A DNA stretch of 36,034 nucleotides from DASVEE01 sp036399695 (GCA_036399695.1 DASWMP010000020.1:1-36034); one strand, 5' to 3'. Shown: positions 15,647 through 24,756, numbered from the stretch's first letter. Translations and numbers: made by a program. The notes: generated by a model from the letters alone, not told the origin.

Positions 15647-17839
15647 TCACCGCGCCATCGGAAAGCCTCTCTTCCGCATCAGCGCGTCGATCTTCGGGTC
15701 GCGGCCGCGGAAGGCGCGGTAGCCTTCGGCGGGATCGACGGTGTTGCCGACCGAGAAGATGTACTGGCGGAGGCGCTGGGCGACGGCGGGGCTGTACATG
15801 CCACCCCCTTCGACGAACGCTTCGGCCGCGTCGGCCGTCAGGACGTCCGACCAGAGATAGCTGTAGTAACCGGCCGAGTAGGAGTCGCCGCCGAACACGT
15901 GCAGGAACTGCGGCGTGCGGTGGCGCATGACGATCTCCTTCGGCATGCCGAGGGCGGCCAGCGTCTCGCGCTCGAAGGCGTCGGGATCGATGCGGCGGTC
16001 GCCGGCGAGGTGCAGGCGCATGTCCATGATCGCGCTCGCCAGGTACTCCACCGTGGCGAAGCCTTCGTTGAACGTCGAGGCGCGCTCGATACGCTCGACG
16101 AGCGCCTTCGGAATCGGCTGGCCGGCCTTGTTGACGGCGAAGCGCTGCAGCACCTCCGGCGTCGAGAGCCAGTGCTCGAGGAGCTGCGACGGGAACTCGA
16201 CGTAATCGCGCACGACGGCCGTGCCGGACAGCGACGGATACGTCACGTTCGACGAGAGGCCGTGCAGCGCGTGGCCGAACTCGTGGAACAGCGTCTCCGC
16301 GTCATCCCACGAGATCAGCACCGGCTCACCCGGCGCCCCCTTCACGAAGTTGGCGTTGTTCGAGACGATCGTCGTGACGTTGCCGTTGAAGCGCGACTGC
16401 GCGCGGTAGGCGTTCATCCAGGCGCCCGAGCGCTTGCCGGCGCGGGCGTACGGATCGAAGTACCAGATGCCGACATGACGGCCGCTGGCGCGATCCTTCA
16501 CTTCCCAGACGCGTACGTCCTCGTGGTAGACCGGGACGTTCGCGAGCGGCGTGAAGTCGAAGCCGAACAGCTCCCCCGCCACCCAGAACATCCCTTCGCG
16601 CAGCTTCTCGAGCTGCAGGTACTGCTTGACCTCGTTCTGATCGAGGTCGTAGCGCTCCTTGCGCACCTTCTCCGCGTAATAGCGGTAGTCCCACGGCTCG
16701 ATCGTGATCTTCGCGCCTTCGCGGTTCGCGACGGCCTGCATGTCCGCGACCTCTTCGCGGACGCGGGCCACGGCCGGCGTCCAGACCGCTTCCATCAGCT
16801 CGATGGCGCGTTGCGGCGTCTTGGCCATCGTGTTCTGGAGGCGCCAGTGCGCGTGCGTCGGGAAGCCGAGCAGCTTGGCCCGCTCGGCGCGGAGCTGGAG
16901 GATGTCGCTGATGATCGCGTTGTTGTCCTTCTCGCCGCCGTTGTCGCCGCGGTTGACGAAGAGACGCCACGCTTTCTCGCGCAGGTCGCGCCGGTCGGAG
17001 TACGTAAGGAAGGGATCGATCGACGAGCGGGTGTTCGAGATCACCCACTTGCCGGTCAGGCCCTTCGACTGCGCCGCGGCCGCCGCCGAATCGCGCAGCG
17101 ACTGCGGCAGGCCCGCGAGATCGGCCTCGTTCTCCAGGACCAGATAGAGGTCCGTCTCCTCCGCCAGGACGTTGTTGTTGAAGCGGGTGAAGAGGCCGGC
17201 GAGCTTCTGGTTGATCGCCGACAGGCGCTCCTTGGACGGGCCGTTCAGGCGGGCGCCGGAGCGGACGAAATCGTTGTAGTAGTCCCAGACCAGGCGCTGC
17301 TGCTCGGGAGCGAGACGCTCCTTCTCGGGCGAGTTGTAGACGGCCTCGATGCGGCGGAACAGCGCCTCGTTCTGCGTGATCTGGTCGCTGAACGCGGCCA
17401 GGCGCGGCGCCATCTCACGCTGCACCGCCTGCAGCTCCGGCGTGTTCATCGTCGAGCCGAAGACGCTGTAGATCGTCTGCACGCGCTCGAGCGTATCGCC
17501 GGCGCGCTCCATCGCCACGATGGTGTTCTCGAAGGTCGGCGGCGCGGAGTTGTTCGCGATCTTCTCGATCTCCGCGAGCTCCTCGGCCATCCCGGCTTCG
17601 AGCGCGGACTGGAAGTCGGCGACGCGCACTCTGTCGAACGGCGGGACGCCGCCGTGCGGTCCGGTCCATTCGGCGAGCAGCGGGTTGGCGTTCGTCGCCG
17701 CGGTGGCGGCGGGCGGCGTCGCCGAAGGTGTCGTCGTGGTCGTGGAGGGGGTGTCGGTGGTCGGTTCGGTGGGCATAGAAGTCGTGGTGGTGCAGGCCGC
17801 GAGCACGAAGGCCGCGGCGGCAAGCAGCAGATTTTTCAA
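15647..17839 (-). CDS. M3-family zinc oligopeptidase lipoprotein (Dcp-like)
   Basis: The start is a TTG at 17839 preceded by AGGAGG five bases upstream. It gives a 730-residue protein that begins with a lipoprotein signal (MKNLLLAAAAFVLAAC, lipid Cys16) and a Thr/Pro-rich linker. The rest is a Dcp/oligopeptidase A-type M3 domain with HEFGH (519-523), the zinc ligands and catalytic Glu. These enzymes cut short peptides, often releasing C-terminal dipeptides. The lipid anchor points to the periplasmic face, probably for peptide scavenging. It follows the beta-barrel gene by 53 bases in the same direction. Confidence 0.92.
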   Translation of the reverse strand: MKNLLLAAAAFVLAACTTTTSMPTEPTTDTPSTTTTTPSATPPAATAATNANPLLAEWTGPHGGVPPFDRVRVADFQSALEAGMAEELAEIEKIANNSAPPTFENTIVAMERAGDTLERVQTIYSVFGSTMNTPELQAVQREMAPRLAAFSDQITQNEALFRRIEAVYNSPEKERLAPEQQRLVWDYYNDFVRSGARLNGPSKERLSAINQKLAGLFTRFNNNVLAEETDLYLVLENEADLAGLPQSLRDSAAAAAQSKGLTGKWVISNTRSSIDPFLTYSDRRDLREKAWRLFVNRGDNGGEKDNNAIISDILQLRAERAKLLGFPTHAHWRLQNTMAKTPQRAIELMEAVWTPAVARVREEVADMQAVANREGAKITIEPWDYRYYAEKVRKERYDLDQNEVKQYLQLEKLREGMFWVAGELFGFDFTPLANVPVYHEDVRVWEVKDRASGRHVGIWYFDPYARAGKRSGAWMNAYRAQSRFNGNVTTIVSNNANFVKGAPGEPVLISWDDAETLFHEFGHALHGLSSNVTYPSLSGTAVVRDYVEFPSQLLEHWLSTPEVLQRFAVNKAGQPIPKALVERIERASTFNEGFATVEYLASAIMDMRLHLAGDRRIDPDAFERETLAALGMPKEIVMRHRTPQFLHVFGGDSYSAGYYSYLWSDVLTADAAEAFVEGGGMYSPAVAQRLRQYIFSVGNTVDPAEGYRAFRGRDPKIDALMRKRGFPMAR

Positions 17840-17892
17840 TGCATCCTCCTGGGGCGCGGCGAAGCCTATCGCAACAGTCGCGCCGGTCGCGG

Positions 17893-18633
17893 TTACGGTT
17901 TTCCGAGCCGCCACCGGATCGAGAGGGCGATGCCGGAGGTCCGGAGGTCAGCGCGCGTGGCGTCGATCGGAATCCTCAATGTCCGATCTGCACGGACGAT
18001 GACCGCCTCCCCTGCCTCGCTGCGGAACTCGCCGAGGTCGTTGTAGCGGGCTTCCAGGTCGACGTAAAGGCCCGTCGCCACCTGCACCGAAGCACCCGCT
18101 GCCGCGGTGAACGCGAAGGCGTCGTTCGTCCCGCCGGGTACGATGGTGAGGGCGCCGGTCGAGAGGCCGGGGAACTCGTACGTCGTCGTGTCGAGCTCGT
18201 TGCGCGCCATCCCGGCGCCGATGCTGACGAAGGGCCGGATCAGCCAGGTATCAGGGGCGATGTCGATCGACGCAATGAGCATCGCCGCCCGCGAGCTGGC
18301 ATCGGCACGCACCGGCTGCTCGTCGCCCGCGTCGGTGAAGTTGGCGTTCGCCCGCAGCCGGAAACCGCGACGCTCCGTCACCGCCAGCTCGACCCGCACC
18401 CGCGTCCCCTCGGCACCCGCCGCCAGCTCGAACGCCGTCGCGTCCCCAAACTCCCCCCGCGCCCCGAACCCGCACCCGAACAACGCCGGCGGCTCGGTCG
18501 ACGCACAATCGCGATCGACGACGACCGCATCACGACTGCTCTCCCGCGCCAGCCCGAACCGAACATACGGCTCCGCCGCAAACCCCTCGGCCGCGACGAA
18601 AAGAAGAACGAGCAAAAGAAGGAAACGCTTCAC
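17893..18633 (-). CDS. Outer-membrane beta-barrel protein
   Basis: The GTG at 18633 starts a 246-residue protein with a clear signal peptide (KRFLLLLVLLFVAAEGFAA). The rest alternates polar and hydrophobic residues in short strands typical of small OmpW/OmpA-like barrels (YVRFGLARES, FRLRANANFTD, WLIRPFVSIGAGMARNEL, GLYVDLEARYNDLGEF). It ends SIRWRLGKP rather than with a terminal Phe. Residues upstream of the GTG, out to 19104, lie inside the protease gene in another frame and are not used. Function is unknown. Confidence 0.75.
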   Translation of the reverse strand: MKRFLLLLVLLFVAAEGFAAEPYVRFGLARESSRDAVVVDRDCASTEPPALFGCGFGARGEFGDATAFELAAGAEGTRVRVELAVTERRGFRLRANANFTDAGDEQPVRADASSRAAMLIASIDIAPDTWLIRPFVSIGAGMARNELDTTTYEFPGLSTGALTIVPGGTNDAFAFTAAAGASVQVATGLYVDLEARYNDLGEFRSEAGEAVIVRADRTLRIPIDATRADLRTSGIALSIRWRLGKP

Positions 18634-18670
18634 GGCCGCGAAGTCTACGCCAACGGCCCATCCGCCGTGA

Positions 18671-19837
18671 TCACTTCGGTGGAGCGGCCAGCCGCCGGAA
18701 GAAGACATCATCAAGTGCCTGCAGTCGCGGCTCGCCACCGGGCGTACGGCGGATGAAGGAACCGCGGAGGAGGTGATGATTGCCGGCTGCGTCCGGAACC
18801 ACATCGACGACGTACGCGAGGTGTAGCTCGAGCACGCCATAGCGGTGGATCGGGCCGGTTTCGGTCGGCTGAGACATGCCGTCATGGTTCGCGTCGACCC
18901 AGAGACGCAAACGGCCCCACACCCGATCGTCGCCGGAAATCCGGCCGTCGCCATTCCCGCCGGCAGCCGGAGCGTCGTACGCGGCAAGTGCAGCGAAGCC
19001 GTTCGTCGCACGCTCACCATTCGGCAGCGACGTACCGATGCCGAACAACTCGCCGCCGCTATCGACGCGATGATTCGCATCCAGATCGATCCAGAGGAAC
19101 GCATCGCCGCTCCACGTCAGCAGTTCGGCGGCGCCGTCCGCGTCGATGTCGAAAGAGACCGGGGCCGACGCATCGGTGGTCTGGACGCCGTCACCTTCGA
19201 GATCGAGGATGAGCGGACAGCCGCAGAGCTCCGGAAAGGCAGCGCACCAGTCCTGATCGAGGGTGCAGTTCACGCCGCAATTGCCGCCCTCCTGCTCCGA
19301 TGGCGTCGTCCAGTGCGCAGCAACGGCAGCGCACTCGTCGGCTTTGACCTCCCGGTTGTCTCCCTGGGCGACGCGGGGCTGCATGATCCGGTCGTCGTAG
19401 CAGCTTGCATCGGCGAGACCCAGAACATGGCCGAGTTCATGGGCGAGCGTGCGGTCCAGTGGCAGACACGATGAGCCATCCTGTCGCCGCGTATAGAGAA
19501 TGATCGTGCCACCGGTGACGCGCGTCGTTCCCGGTTCGAGCTGGTGCTCGAAAATGCCGCAGCCATCAAACGGCGCCGCCTGATCGTTTACTTCGACCGC
19601 AATGTTCATCCCACCGTCGTTGCCGGATCGCAGCATGGGAGAACCGGCGCCGGCCTCGCTGCAGCCGTTCCACTCGTCGATCGCGTAAGACACGAGGCCG
19701 GAACAGTTCAACACGTTGGTACTGCAATGAACGCCGATCGAGCTGCCGCTGTTCGGAGCGTAGTGGTACTGCGTACATTGAGCGTGTAAGAACGGACCTC
19801 CCAGCAGGAGGATGGCGCCCACGACGATCGATCTCAC
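18671..19837 (-). CDS. Secreted metzincin-type metalloprotease with Asp-rich calcium-binding tail
   Basis: From GTG 19837 the protein has 388 residues with signal peptide (about 1-19). The catalytic motif HELGHVLGLAD (His133, Glu134, His137, Asp143) followed by IMQP (Met152) fits a matrixin-like metzincin with Asp as third zinc ligand. Twelve or more Cys suggest disulfides. The C-terminal half has Asp-rich loops (LDLEGDGV, IDADGAAE, DLDANHRVDSGGE, GDGRISGDD, VDANHDG), as in bacterial proteins with dockerin/EF-hand-like calcium loops. Its GTG overlaps the TGA of the upstream secreted protein (GTGA), so the two are made together. Confidence 0.87.
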   Translation of the reverse strand: MRSIVVGAILLLGGPFLHAQCTQYHYAPNSGSSIGVHCSTNVLNCSGLVSYAIDEWNGCSEAGAGSPMLRSGNDGGMNIAVEVNDQAAPFDGCGIFEHQLEPGTTRVTGGTIILYTRRQDGSSCLPLDRTLAHELGHVLGLADASCYDDRIMQPRVAQGDNREVKADECAAVAAHWTTPSEQEGGNCGVNCTLDQDWCAAFPELCGCPLILDLEGDGVQTTDASAPVSFDIDADGAAELLTWSGDAFLWIDLDANHRVDSGGELFGIGTSLPNGERATNGFAALAAYDAPAAGGNGDGRISGDDRVWGRLRLWVDANHDGMSQPTETGPIHRYGVLELHLAYVVDVVPDAAGNHHLLRGSFIRRTPGGEPRLQALDDVFFRRLAAPPK

Positions 19838-20571
19838 CGTCGTTGTGCCCGCGCTTTGACGACCGCGACCAGCTCGTCAAGATCGCCGATGCCATCCCTG
19901 GCCAGCTCCGGCGCCATGTTCGCCGGAGGAATCAACACGCCGTCCACGGTTTCGAAAACGAGATGCTTGCTCGCATCCGTGTAGATCAACCGGCCGGAGC
20001 TGTCAGACGGTGGCTGCACCGCGAAGATCAGGACGCGATCGCCGACTCGGGGGCGGGCGCGATGACTGAACGGAACCGCGCAGAAGGTCTCACCTGCGAC
20101 CTGCAGTTCCGCATCGGGGTAGGCCAGCAGCACGCGATCGCCGTTCGGGTGGAGGTCGGGCGAGACGCGCAGCTCATCATCGATGCGCACGGTCAGCAGC
20201 GCGCTGGGCCGGTCAAACAGAAAGCCGACGCTTCGCTCCACGATTCGACCCACGATCACCGACTGAGAACGATCGACGAGCGTTCCGAGGTCAGTAGGCG
20301 GAGCGTGCAACGAGTTCAGCTCCACATAACAAAGCGGCGCGGCCGCCGGATGCTCAGACAAATAGTCGCGGTTCCGCTGCTGATGGTCGCGGAAACGACG
20401 TTGCGCTGACTCGTCAAAGCGGTCGGTGCGCAACTTCCCGGCTGCATCGACGGCTGCATTGGCCGGCAACCAGATCACCTTGTCGCCGTTCGCCAGCCGC
20501 CCATACAGCACATCCTGGGCGTCGTTCGCCGCCGCGACGACGAGCAGGAGCACGATGCAGAGCTGTTTCAT
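19834..20571 (-). CDS. Secreted protein of unknown function
   Basis: This 245-residue protein begins with a signal peptide (MKQLCIVLLLVVAAANDAQ). The mature part is soluble, with a His/Arg/Gln-rich segment around 60-72, a core of likely beta strands (QSVIVGRIVERSVGFLF, ALLTVRIDDELRV, AELQVAGETFCAVPF, GDRVLIFAV) and a C-terminal YTDASKHLVFETVDG. The strand pattern could be an OB- or NTF-like fold, but no family is recognised. It is coupled to the metzincin by GTGA and may be its inhibitor, chaperone or substrate. Confidence 0.75.
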   Translation of the reverse strand: MKQLCIVLLLVVAAANDAQDVLYGRLANGDKVIWLPANAAVDAAGKLRTDRFDESAQRRFRDHQQRNRDYLSEHPAAAPLCYVELNSLHAPPTDLGTLVDRSQSVIVGRIVERSVGFLFDRPSALLTVRIDDELRVSPDLHPNGDRVLLAYPDAELQVAGETFCAVPFSHRARPRVGDRVLIFAVQPPSDSSGRLIYTDASKHLVFETVDGVLIPPANMAPELARDGIGDLDELVAVVKARAQRR

Positions 20572-20669
20572 GCATCCAAGTTACACCCTTAAGTCGTTTC
20601 TGACATAGCACCGCGGGCGGGCAGCGCGCTCGCTGGTACTAGCCCGTCTTTTGCACTTCTCCGCAGCGA

Positions 20670-22316
20670 ATGAGTACGCCTCCCACCGAGGATTGCGAGC
20701 CGCGGCAGAGTGCGCGGGTGCTGCGGTTTCTCGTCGCGCTGAATCAGGCGGTGCAGCCGCTCACGAATCCGGACGAGATCATGTCGGTCACGGCGCGGCT
20801 CCTGGGCGAGACGCTCGGCGTCAACCGGTGCGCGTATGCGGAGGTCGAAGAGGACCAGGATCACTTCGTCATCACGGGCGACTACACGCGCGACACGTTC
20901 AGCATCCTCGGGCGGTTCGCGATGTCGGCGTTCGGCGGGGACGCTCACCGGCTGAGCCTCGAGGGGGTTCCCTACGTCGTCGACGATGCGGCCAACGATC
21001 CGCGGGTGACGTCGCTCGACGCCTACCGGCAGACGGACATCGCTGCCGTCATTTCCGTGCCGCTGCGGAAGGCGGGGCGGTTCGTGGCCGGAATGGCGGT
21101 GCACCAGAAGGTACCGCGGCACTGGACGGCCGAGGAGATCGAGCTCGTGGAGCTGGTGGTGTCGCGCTGCTGGGAGGCACTCGAGCGTGCGAGGGCCATC
21201 CGGCGCCTGCACGAGAGCGAGGAGCGGCTCCGGCTGGCGATGGAGGCGGGCGGCGTGGCCACCTGGGAGCTCGACTTCGTCAACAGCACGGTCACGGCGG
21301 ACGAGAAGTTCGCCGAGCTCTTCGGGATCAGCGTGGACGAGATCCGGCTAGGCGCCCCGCTCGAACGGCTGATGGACATCATCCCTGCCGACGACCGGCA
21401 ACTCGTCCACGACACGATCGCGCAGGCGGTGGCCGGATCCCAGGATTACATGGTCGAGCACCGGGTCATGGCCGGCGACGGCGTGCGCTGGGTGGCGGTC
21501 CGCGGCCGGATCGAGCGCGATGCGGCCGGTAACGCGCTGCGGATGCGCGGTGCGATGGTCGACATCAGCGAACGGATGGCGTCGTTCGAGCGGGAGCGGG
21601 AGCTGCGCGCGCGTGCCGAGGAGGCAAACCAGGTGAGGGACGAGTTCCTGGCTGCCGTGTCGCACGAGCTGCGCACGCCGCTCACGGCAATGCTCGGGTG
21701 GGCCACGCTGCTGCGGATGACGTCCACGGACCCGGAAGCGCTGCGCGGCCTGATGGCGCTCGAGCAGAGCGCACGGGCGCAGGCCCGCATCATCGACGAC
21801 CTCCTCGACATGTCGCGGCTGCACACCGGCAAGCTGCACTACGAGATGAAAGTGCTGGAGCCGCGCGCGCTCGTCGGATCGGCCGTCCAGTCGCTGCGCC
21901 ACGTCGCGGACGAAAAGTCGATCGCCCTCGACATCCGGAGCGAGGGCAGCGACGTGCAGATCCGCGGCGATGCCGGACGCCTGCTGCAGGTGCTGTGGAA
22001 CCTGCTGTCGAACGCGATCAAGTTCACGCCGCTACAGGGCCGCGTGACCGTCACGGTCGCGCACTCGGATTCGCACCTCTGCATCACGGTGCGGGACAGC
22101 GGCATCGGCATCTCGGCCGAGTTCCTGCCACACGTCTTCGAGCCGTTCCGTCAGGGGGATTCGTCGTTCACCAGGCCCTACGGCGGGCTGGGACTCGGCC
22201 TCACGATCTCGCGGCACATCGTGGAGGCGCACGGCGGGACGATTCACGCGGAGAGCGAGGGGGAAGATCGCGGGACGGCCTTCACCGTCGAGCTGCCTTT
22301 AGAATCGCCGCGATGA
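20670..22316 (+). CDS. Soluble sensor histidine kinase, GAF-PAS-HisKA-HATPase
   Basis: This 548-residue kinase has no membrane segment. A GAF domain spans about 18-175 and a PAS/PAC domain about 185-305. HisKA has the phosphoacceptor His332 (SHELRTPL), and the ATPase domain has the N box (Asn444, Asn448), G1 DSGIG (476-480) and G2 GGLGLGL (505-511). All catalytic motifs are intact. No receiver domain or response regulator is adjacent. Its TGA overlaps the ATG of the LD-carboxypeptidase gene, so the two are co-translated. Confidence 0.94.
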   Translation: MSTPPTEDCEPRQSARVLRFLVALNQAVQPLTNPDEIMSVTARLLGETLGVNRCAYAEVEEDQDHFVITGDYTRDTFSILGRFAMSAFGGDAHRLSLEGVPYVVDDAANDPRVTSLDAYRQTDIAAVISVPLRKAGRFVAGMAVHQKVPRHWTAEEIELVELVVSRCWEALERARAIRRLHESEERLRLAMEAGGVATWELDFVNSTVTADEKFAELFGISVDEIRLGAPLERLMDIIPADDRQLVHDTIAQAVAGSQDYMVEHRVMAGDGVRWVAVRGRIERDAAGNALRMRGAMVDISERMASFERERELRARAEEANQVRDEFLAAVSHELRTPLTAMLGWATLLRMTSTDPEALRGLMALEQSARAQARIIDDLLDMSRLHTGKLHYEMKVLEPRALVGSAVQSLRHVADEKSIALDIRSEGSDVQIRGDAGRLLQVLWNLLSNAIKFTPLQGRVTVTVAHSDSHLCITVRDSGIGISAEFLPHVFEPFRQGDSSFTRPYGGLGLGLTISRHIVEAHGGTIHAESEGEDRGTAFTVELPLESPR

Positions 22317-23344
22317 TCAACCGTCGCGGCTTCGCCCGTCTGCTGTCGCTCGCCACCGCCGCCGTCTCCCTCTCCCCACCGGTGCGCGCGGCGGCACGGC
22401 GCACCATCAAGCCGAGACGGCTCGCGCCGGGCGATACCGTCGGACTCGTGCTGCCGGCGTCGGCGGCCTTCGAAGCCGACAGCATCAGCTTCGCCCGCGA
22501 GCAGCTCGAAGCCCTCGGGCTGAATGTGGCGATCGCGCCGCACGCGTACGACCGCTGGGGCTACTTCGCCGGGCGGGATCGCGACCGCGCCGACGACATC
22601 AACCGCATGTTCGCCGACGACCGCATCGCCGGGATCGTCTGCTACACCGGCGGCTGGGGCTCGCCGCGCGTGCTGCCGTATCTCGACTACGACCTCATCG
22701 CCAAGAAGCCGAAGGTCTTCATCGGCTTCAGCGACATCACGGCACTGCTCAACGCGATCACGCAGCGCACGGGCCTCGTGACGTTTCACGGACCGGTGGC
22801 GTCGTCGACGTTCGAGACGTACAGCGTCGAGAACTTCCGCCGCGTGGTCATGACGCCCGAGCCGGCGGGCGTGCTCGCGCAGCCCGAGAAGAGGCCGAAC
22901 CTGCTCGTCGACCGCGCCAACCGCGTCATCAGGCTGGCGCCCGGCCGGGCCAGCGGCCGTCTGGCCGGAGGCAATCTGACGATGCTGGCCGCCGGCATGG
23001 GCACGCCCTACGAGGTCGACACCGACGGCGCAATCCTCTTCGCGGAGGATACGAACGAGGACATCTACCGCGTCGACCGGATGCTCACGCAGCTCGCGCT
23101 GGGAGGGAAGCTCGACCGCATGGCGGGCTTCGTGTTCGGCCGCTGCACCGAGTGCAGCGTGCGCCCGTCGATGTTCAGCCTCGAGGACGTGCTGCGCGAT
23201 CGCTTCGGCGGTCTGGCAAAGCCGGCGCTCTCCGGCCTGTCGTTCGGCCACATCGAGCAGAAGCTCACGCTCCCGGTGGGGGTCCGGGCCACCGTGGACG
23301 CGGATGCCGGGACGCTGAGCCTGGATGAGGCGGCGGTGGTGTGA
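22313..23344 (+). CDS. LD-carboxypeptidase, peptidase family S66, exported
   Basis: The 343-residue product starts at the ATGA overlap. It has a twin-arginine-like signal (NRRGFARLLSLATAAVSL). The mature part shows the S66 catalytic set: Ser140 in FIGFSD, Glu245 in LFAEDTNED and His313 in FGHIEQ. The family removes the terminal D-Ala from murein tetrapeptides (LdcA) or cleaves related peptides. Most LdcA are cytoplasmic; an exported form suggests action on murein in the periplasm. Coupling to a sensor kinase is unusual and hints at control by cell-wall state. Confidence 0.9.
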   Translation: MINRRGFARLLSLATAAVSLSPPVRAAARRTIKPRRLAPGDTVGLVLPASAAFEADSISFAREQLEALGLNVAIAPHAYDRWGYFAGRDRDRADDINRMFADDRIAGIVCYTGGWGSPRVLPYLDYDLIAKKPKVFIGFSDITALLNAITQRTGLVTFHGPVASSTFETYSVENFRRVVMTPEPAGVLAQPEKRPNLLVDRANRVIRLAPGRASGRLAGGNLTMLAAGMGTPYEVDTDGAILFAEDTNEDIYRVDRMLTQLALGGKLDRMAGFVFGRCTECSVRPSMFSLEDVLRDRFGGLAKPALSGLSFGHIEQKLTLPVGVRATVDADAGTLSLDEAAVV

Positions 23345-23362
23345 AGGGGAGACGAGAGGTGT

Positions 23363-23455
23363 TTTTGGTTTTCGGTTTTTGGTTGTCGGTGCTCCGGTAC
23401 GCGGAGATCACGCCGTAGCGCAGCACCAAAAACCAAGAACCAAAAACCAAAAACG
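23363..23455. repeat. Heptamer-armed inverted repeat C (TTGGT family)
   Basis: The left arm 23363-23390 is TTTTGGT, TTTCGGT, TTTTGGT, TGTCGGT. The right arm 23425-23455 is ACCAAAA, ACCAAGA, ACCAAAA, ACCAAAA. The loop on the minus strand reads GTGCTGCGCTACGGCGTGAT (23426 down to 23407), matching the loops of A and B in the opposite orientation. It lies between convergent genes. Confidence 0.88.
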
Positions 23456-23475
23456 CCTTCCCGTTCCCCCTGGCG

Positions 23476-23544
23476 CTACTTCTTGTCTTTGTCCTTCTTC
23501 GGTTTCTTCGTTTCTTTTTTACGCGCGTTATTGCCTTTGGCCAT
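23476..23544 (-). CDS. 22-residue lysine-rich peptide
   Basis: The ATG at 23544 is preceded by GAGGAG nine bases upstream. The frame encodes MAKGNNARKKETKKPKKDKD followed by two Lys and TAG. Ten of its 22 residues are Lys or Arg. Similar tiny peptides starting MAKGNN and containing KKPKK occur in many bacteria, usually unannotated; this is from general knowledge, and the function is unknown. The good ribosome site and family-like sequence argue that it is translated. Confidence 0.65.
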   Translation of the reverse strand: MAKGNNARKKETKKPKKDKDKK

Positions 23545-23588
23545 GGTGCGGTTCTCCTCGGGACGATTCTACGCCGCGTCGCGTGATT

Positions 23589-23620
23589 CGGGAGCGCCGG
23601 CGTGGGTGCCGGCGCTCCCG
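23589..23620 (-). terminator. Strong hairpin after the RNR-repeat gene
   Basis: A perfect 13-bp GC-rich stem (CGGGAGCGCCGGC/GCCGGCGCTCCCG) with a 6-nt loop lies 12 bases past the stop at 23632. No T-run follows on the minus strand, so termination would be weak or Rho-dependent, or the hairpin may protect the 3' end. Confidence 0.5.
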
Positions 23621-23631
23621 GGTGCATCACA

Positions 23632-24696
23632 TCAGTAGCGGTCGTAACGGTCGTTGTCGAAGAACTCGAGGCGGTAGGCCTCGAAGACGCCGCCGCGGCT
23701 CCAGTCGCCGTCGATCTCGACGTAGTCGCCGGGACGAACGCGCTCGAGGTCGCGGTCGCCGCCGCGCGAGCGGACGGTCACGAAGCTGCCGGTGGCCTCA
23801 TTGCGGAGGACGAACGTGTCACGACGGTAGTCGACGCTCTCGACCACACCGCGCATTGCGGCCGTGGTGACGGCCGGCCCGTCGTAGTAGTCGTAGTAGC
23901 CGAGCGGGTTGTAGTAGCCGCCGATGTTGATCACCACGCCGACACGGAACGGGCTGCGGCGCCAGTGCGACAGCGGGACGAAGAACGGATAGGGAGCGCC
24001 GTGGACCCAGACGCGGTAGCCGCCGTTCCACGAGTCATAGCGCGAGACGCGGCCACGGGTGTGGTACGGCTGGCGCGAGCCATGACCGCCACGGTTGCGG
24101 TCATAGGAACCGCCACGGTTGCGATCGTACGAACCACCGCGGTTGCGGTCGTAGGAACCGCCACGCTCGGACGACCCGCCGCGGTTGCGGTCGTAAGACC
24201 CGCCACGCTCGGAGGAACCGGCGCGGTTGCGGTCAACGGAACCTCCGCGCTCGGAGGATCCAGCGCGGTTGCGGTCAACAGAACCACCGCGCGCGGAGGA
24301 ACCGGCGCGGTTGCGGTCAACGGCACCACTGCGCTCGGAGGAGCCGGCGCGGTTCCGGTCGTATGAGCCGCGATCCGGCTCGGCGCGCTGCTGCACGGCC
24401 TCTTCGCGGCGGCTGCGGTCGACGCGCGCTGCTTCGCGGGTCTCGCTGGCGCGGCTGCGGTCGTACGTACGGCCGCCGCGCGACTCGCCGTTGCTGCGCG
24501 CTTCGGCACTGCGGGCCGTGCCGCGCGTAGAGCCGCGGCTGGCGTCGCGCTGGATCCGCCCCTCGCTGCTGCGGGCCGATTCGCGTCGCCGTGTCTCCAT
24601 TGAGGGACGATCGTCCGCAAATGCGGACGTTCCGACGAGTGTCGCGAGGGCCAGTGCCGCCGCGACGGGTGAAGCCAACTTCTTGTATCTATTCAT
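23632..24696 (-). CDS. Secreted RNR-repeat protein with C-terminal DUF5666-like domain
   Basis: From the ATG at 24696 the protein has 354 residues: signal peptide (about 1-27, ending SAFA), a long Arg/Ser/Glu-rich low-complexity region, then tandem 14-residue repeats RNRAGSSERGGSVD that shorten to 8-residue RNRGGSYD units. A Tyr/Gly-rich aromatic section (YYNPLGYYDYYDG) follows. The C-terminal domain of about 65 residues (MRGVVESVDYRRDTFVLRN, then LERVRPGDYVEIDGDW) matches the domain repeated in the lipoprotein at 27610-28584. The basic repeats could bind anionic polymers or nucleic acid outside the cytoplasm, which is inference. The start at 24762 (TTG) is rejected because the signal peptide begins at 24696. 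Confidence 0.82.
   Translation of the reverse strand: MNRYKKLASPVAAALALATLVGTSAFADDRPSMETRRRESARSSEGRIQRDASRGSTRGTARSAEARSNGESRGGRTYDRSRASETREAARVDRSRREEAVQQRAEPDRGSYDRNRAGSSERSGAVDRNRAGSSARGGSVDRNRAGSSERGGSVDRNRAGSSERGGSYDRNRGGSSERGGSYDRNRGGSYDRNRGGSYDRNRGGHGSRQPYHTRGRVSRYDSWNGGYRVWVHGAPYPFFVPLSHWRRSPFRVGVVINIGGYYNPLGYYDYYDGPAVTTAAMRGVVESVDYRRDTFVLRNEATGSFVTVRSRGGDRDLERVRPGDYVEIDGDWSRGGVFEAYRLEFFDNDRYDRY
24080..24360. repeat. Tandem 42-bp and 24-bp coding repeats
   Basis: On the minus strand this DNA encodes about five 14-residue units and then two to three 8-residue units of the form RNR(A/G)GS. The near-identical DNA suggests recent expansion. Confidence 0.8.
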
Positions 24697-24756
24697 GTTG
24701 GGCCTCCGAGGACAATGAACTGCTGCCCCCGCTTTCCGCAACGGTTGAGCCAACAA

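Noticed and set aside
15233..18046. Plus-strand frame of 937 codons
   Set aside because: Antisense to the M3 peptidase; Arg/Val/Glu-rich with no motif or ribosome site.
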